Assembly: GCA_022615275.1 (NCBI GenBank)
Contig: JAKEHA010000187.1
Coordinates: 1-9,180, forward strand
DNA from: Candidatus Latescibacterota bacterium
GTDB taxonomy: Bacteria; Krumholzibacteriota; Krumholzibacteriia; WVZY01; JAKEHA01
Length of the DNA stretch: 9,180 bases
Direction: 5' to 3'
Within the stretch, counting starts at the first letter, position 1, and every line of letters begins with the position of its first letter. This document shows, piece by piece, positions 6,770 through 9,180 of the stretch. Position numbers and translations under genes: made by a program. Under the pieces are notes generated by a model that saw nothing but the letters and a program-made list of their open reading frames with translations, searched no databases and was not told where the DNA came from.

Positions 6770-7216
6770 ATGAGGAAGCATCCCGCGGTCTCGGCACTGC
6801 TGGTCGGATCGACGGCCATGGCCGTCGCCGTCGTAAGTGGCTGCGACAAGGCCTCGACGACGGATCCCGATCCGCCGGCGGGCGGGCAGTCCTATGTCCT
6901 CGACTTCGACACGTTCGCGAACACGATCAACCCCATCCTGTCCGCGCAGGGGTGCGACAACCTGACGTGTCACGGCGGTGGCATCCGCGGGACCTTCGAG
7001 CTGTCACCCAACGGAAACAAGAACGTGCAGTTCGATTTCGAACAGGCGCGGCTGCAAGTGGACGGCGCCAATCCGGTCGCGAGTCCGCTCGTCATGAAGC
7101 CGCTCGCGCCCGAGTGCGGCGGCCCCGGCCACGCCGGCGGATACGTGTTCACGGAGTTGGACGACCCCGACTACCTGACGATCCTGGCCTGGATCGAAGC
7201 GGGTGAGTACCGATGA
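6770..7216 (+). CDS. Lipoprotein with one CX4CH haem-type motif (cytochrome-like)
   Basis: This 148-residue protein has a type II signal peptide: MRKH, a hydrophobic core and lipobox VSGC with C25 as the lipidated residue. A DPDPPAGG linker follows. The domain then starts FDTFANTINPILSAQGC and carries C62-D-N-L-T-C67-H68. This is a CX4CH site like those of some haems in Desulfovibrio cytochrome c3, rather than the common CXXCH. The overall pattern (INPIL before the first Cys, GG after the His, ASPLVMKPL, then H121-AGG, and LTILAWIEAGEY at the end) matches small planctomycete-type cytochrome-like domains, where the last helix ends in WI-x2-G. M109 or H121 could be the second axial ligand. The stop overlaps the next start (ATGA), implying translational coupling. 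The lipoprotein call is strong; covalent haem is likely but unproven. Confidence 0.78.
   Translation: MRKHPAVSALLVGSTAMAVAVVSGCDKASTTDPDPPAGGQSYVLDFDTFANTINPILSAQGCDNLTCHGGGIRGTFELSPNGNKNVQFDFEQARLQVDGANPVASPLVMKPLAPECGGPGHAGGYVFTELDDPDYLTILAWIEAGEYR
7213..7216 (+). promoter_or_regulatory. ATGA stop/start overlap (translational coupling)
   Basis: ATG at 7213-7215 starts the barrel gene inside TGA at 7214-7216, the stop of the lipoprotein gene. Terminating ribosomes can re-initiate here, which would tie the two products in amount. Confidence 0.8.
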
Positions 7217-7914
7217 GCAGGCGTACGAAGTGCATGCTCGCGCTGGCCTCGTTCGTGATCGTCGCATCGAGCGCGGTGTCGGCGAGCGAGCCCGACTCAC
7301 TGGCCACGCCCGCCCCGGAGATGCCGGAGACGACCTCGGTCGTGTCGGAGCCCGCCCCGTCGGAGCCCACTCCCACCGGCGCGCGCGATACCGGCGACGA
7401 CTTGATCTATCTGGTGCCGTCGATGAAGGACGCGGGCTTCCGCGTCAGCAACGATCGCAACCGCTACCGGCACCGCGTTTGGTTCAGCCCCGCCTACGGC
7501 GAGCTGGGCTCGCAGGACTTGTTCGCGTTTCGCGCGGGATACAGCCCCAACACGTGGCTGGGCTACGAGGTGTCGTTCGGTCACAACCCGGCCTCCTCGC
7601 TGCACGGGTTGCTGCACACGTTCAACATCGTCTTGCGCTATCCGTTGTCGGGTCGCTTTCAGCCTTACGCGACGCTGGGCTACGGGATGATGACGGTGTA
7701 TCCGGGCAAGGCCATCAACGCCGACCCGGTGACCAAGAACGCACTGACCGCCGGCGGCGGTCTCGAGATCTATATACGCGACGACGTGGCCATCCGCGGC
7801 GAGATGCGCGGCGCCACCGTCCTCGGACAGCAGCTCAACGTCGAGGGCACCGTCGCATACGACTACTTGGAGTACACGATCGGATTCACATTCTATCGGA
7901 GTCTGGGCAGTTAG
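7213..7914 (+). CDS. Small outer-membrane beta-barrel protein
   Basis: This 233-residue exported protein has a signal peptide at residues 1-24 (MSRRTK, a hydrophobic core, cleavage near VSA-S). A Pro/Thr/Ser/Glu-rich segment at about 26-60 looks like a flexible periplasmic tail. From about 63 on, alternating amphipathic strands with Tyr/Phe/Trp girdles (HRVWFSPAYGELG, LFAFRAGYSPNTWLGYEVSFG, FNIVLRYPLSGRFQPYATLGYG, GGGLEIYIRDDVAIRGEMRG, YDYLEYTIGFTFYRSLG) suggest an OmpA/OmpW-sized barrel of about eight strands, ending in an aromatic strand as expected for BAM recognition. It has no peptidoglycan-binding domain. It is too small to be a classic porin-cytochrome sheath of twenty or more strands. 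The ATGA overlap with the lipoprotein gene suggests coupled translation and shared function. Confidence 0.78.
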   Translation: MSRRTKCMLALASFVIVASSAVSASEPDSLATPAPEMPETTSVVSEPAPSEPTPTGARDTGDDLIYLVPSMKDAGFRVSNDRNRYRHRVWFSPAYGELGSQDLFAFRAGYSPNTWLGYEVSFGHNPASSLHGLLHTFNIVLRYPLSGRFQPYATLGYGMMTVYPGKAINADPVTKNALTAGGGLEIYIRDDVAIRGEMRGATVLGQQLNVEGTVAYDYLEYTIGFTFYRSLGS

Positions 7915-7972
7915 TTAGAGTTTCCGGCCGCGAGCGCCGTCCGAATGGGCGGAACGAGCGGCGGGAGGCGCC

Positions 7973-7978
7973 AAGGAG
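7973..7978 (+). promoter_or_regulatory. Shine-Dalgarno site of the propeller lipoprotein gene
   Basis: AAGGAG lies six bases ahead of the ATG at 7985. It is the strongest ribosome binding site in the right half and fixes this start. Confidence 0.8.
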
Positions 7979-7984
7979 AGCATC

Positions 7985-9180
7985 ATGAGATTCGCAACCA
8001 ACAGAAGGACCTTCGCCTCGAGTATACCGACCCTCGTCGGCGCGCTGTGCGTGCTGATGCTGTCGGGCTTCGGGTGTCGCGACAGTGCCCCCGACGACGT
8101 CATCGTCGAGGAGGAAACCACGGCCGCGATCGTCTTCGTCAAGACCGTGGGCGAAGAGACGCTCAACAGGAGCTGGGCGGAGGGCAACCTCTACAAGCTT
8201 TCGCCCATCTCGCCCGACGGCATCGTGACACCGCTCACGAACTTCACGGGCGCGTCGATCAGCGATCCGTGCGTGTCGTTCGACGGGACCAAGATCCTCT
8301 TCTCGATGCGCCCGCCTTCCGGCGGAAACCGGAATATTTACGAGATCAACGCCGACGGCACCGGGCTGCGCCAGGTGACGAGCGGCGGCGGGCACGATTT
8401 CGACCCGCTGTATCTCCCCGACGACCGCATCATGTTCACGAGCTCGCGCGCGCGCGAAATGGACGAGTACAACCACGCGCCGGTCGAGAACATGTACGTC
8501 GTCGATGCCGACGGCTCGAACCTGCAGCGGGTGAGCTTCAACATGAGCGACGACTTCGACCCGACGCTCACCTCGGAAGGCCACGTCGTCTACACGCGCT
8601 GGGAGCACTTCGGAACCGTCAACCGCTTCCCACTCTTCGTCGCCAATCCGGACGGCACGGCGCCGTTCCACAAGTACGGTCCTCACAACCGCAACTTCTT
8701 CCATGCCCAGCCGACTCCCGACGGCCGTTTGGTCGCCATCGAGTCGACCATGATCGAAGAGGACGCGGGCCCGATCGCGGTCCTGAAGCTCGAGGCGGGC
8801 CCGGCCGACCCGACCCAGGGCAGCACCGAGAACTTCTGGAACGTGCTCACACCGCAGGTCAACACCGACGGCGAACCGTGGCCGTACGGCGCCTTCAAGT
8901 ACCCGTCGTCGCTCGGCGGCAACACCTACGTGGTGTCGTACACGCTGCCCGCGGCCCTCGAGACGGACACGGACTACGGCCTGTACACGTTCACCTTGAA
9001 TCAGACCGGCGCGGGCACCGGCGGCAGTCCGGCCACGATCTCGATCGACGACCTGACGTTCTTGTACAACGACCCCGCCTACAACGAGTACGACGCGCAG
9101 CTATTGGCGCCGCGCGCGCGTCCGCCGGTCATTCCGTCGACGGTCGATTTGAATCGCACCGACGGCGTCATTTTGGCCAA
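7985..9180 (+). CDS. TolB/PD40 beta-propeller lipoprotein, hydrazine-synthase-alpha-like (3' end outside window)
   Basis: The frame is open from the ATG at 7985 to the right edge (398 complete codons, no stop). The N-terminus (MRFATNRRTF, a hydrophobic core, then SGFGC with C31) reads as an export signal, probably of a lipoprotein, although Gly-Phe-Gly before the Cys is a poor lipobox. Propeller blades of the PD40 type follow: ISDPCVSFDGTKILFSM (about 92), INADGTGLRQVT, FDPLYLPDDRIMFTSSR (about 138), VDADGSNLQRVS, FDPTLTSEGHVVYTRWEHFG (about 191), VANPDGTAP and HAQPTPDGRLVAIES (about 240). The DGRI-F-TS-R then YTRWE progression resembles the propeller of hydrazine synthase alpha-like proteins, a large family mostly outside anammox and of unknown activity. 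No CXXCH is seen in the visible part; any haem region would lie beyond the window. It sits 70 bases after the barrel gene and is probably in the same operon. Confidence 0.75.
   Translation, partial: MRFATNRRTFASSIPTLVGALCVLMLSGFGCRDSAPDDVIVEEETTAAIVFVKTVGEETLNRSWAEGNLYKLSPISPDGIVTPLTNFTGASISDPCVSFDGTKILFSMRPPSGGNRNIYEINADGTGLRQVTSGGGHDFDPLYLPDDRIMFTSSRAREMDEYNHAPVENMYVVDADGSNLQRVSFNMSDDFDPTLTSEGHVVYTRWEHFGTVNRFPLFVANPDGTAPFHKYGPHNRNFFHAQPTPDGRLVAIESTMIEEDAGPIAVLKLEAGPADPTQGSTENFWNVLTPQVNTDGEPWPYGAFKYPSSLGGNTYVVSYTLPAALETDTDYGLYTFTLNQTGAGTGGSPATISIDDLTFLYNDPAYNEYDAQLLAPRARPPVIPSTVDLNRTDGVILA

Noticed and set aside
7203..7988. 261-codon + strand frame overlapping the barrel gene in another phase
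   Set aside because: The translation is Arg-rich and featureless, while the overlapping frame gives a signal peptide and amphipathic strands.
7886..8704. 272-codon - strand frame opposite the propeller gene
   Set aside because: The + strand has a strong Shine-Dalgarno, a signal peptide and PD40 blades; the - strand frame is Arg/Val-rich without motifs.

Overview
The window is GC-rich bacterial DNA (by eye roughly two-thirds G+C). Every gene I can support reads left to right on the + strand. The best lineage clue is the large secreted protein at 510-4091. It ends in a FlgD/Ig-like, type-A-sorting-style domain (NPFNPETEI near its start, GVYFYR and KMVLLK at its end). Such tails are common in high-GC members of the FCB superphylum and neighbours such as candidate Eisenbacteria and Krumholzibacteriota. 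That placement is inference; no rRNA or tRNA gene is present to test it.

Left part (1-4091): the C-terminal end of a radical SAM-like protein runs in from outside the window. It is followed, after 49 bases and a good Shine-Dalgarno, by a 1193-residue secreted modular protein. That protein has a signal peptide, a probable inhibitor-I9-like propeptide, a zinc peptidase domain with an HExxHxxGxxD motif and many cysteines, an IPT/TIG domain, a long parallel beta-helix of chlamydial-Pmp-like repeats, a fibronectin-III-like segment and the C-terminal sorting-type domain.

Middle (4197-6478): an MFS transporter of the drug:H+ antiporter type lies 11 bases ahead of a well-conserved ApbE (FAD:protein FMN transferase) with a probable signal peptide.

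Right part (6479-9180): a 291-base non-coding stretch with several hairpins, some mutually exclusive, and a 12-base match to the T-box core precedes three envelope genes. These encode a short lipoprotein with one CX4CH haem-type motif, a small outer-membrane beta-barrel protein whose start overlaps the lipoprotein stop (ATGA), and a lipoprotein with a TolB/PD40 beta-propeller resembling the N-terminal part of hydrazine synthase alpha-like proteins. The last gene runs off the right edge.

Working together: the right-hand trio looks like an outer-membrane redox or surface module, and ApbE upstream could flavinylate an exported electron carrier. No flavinylation target was seen in the window, and the functional link between these genes is inference. 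The trio with its structured leader is the best candidate here for something undescribed.
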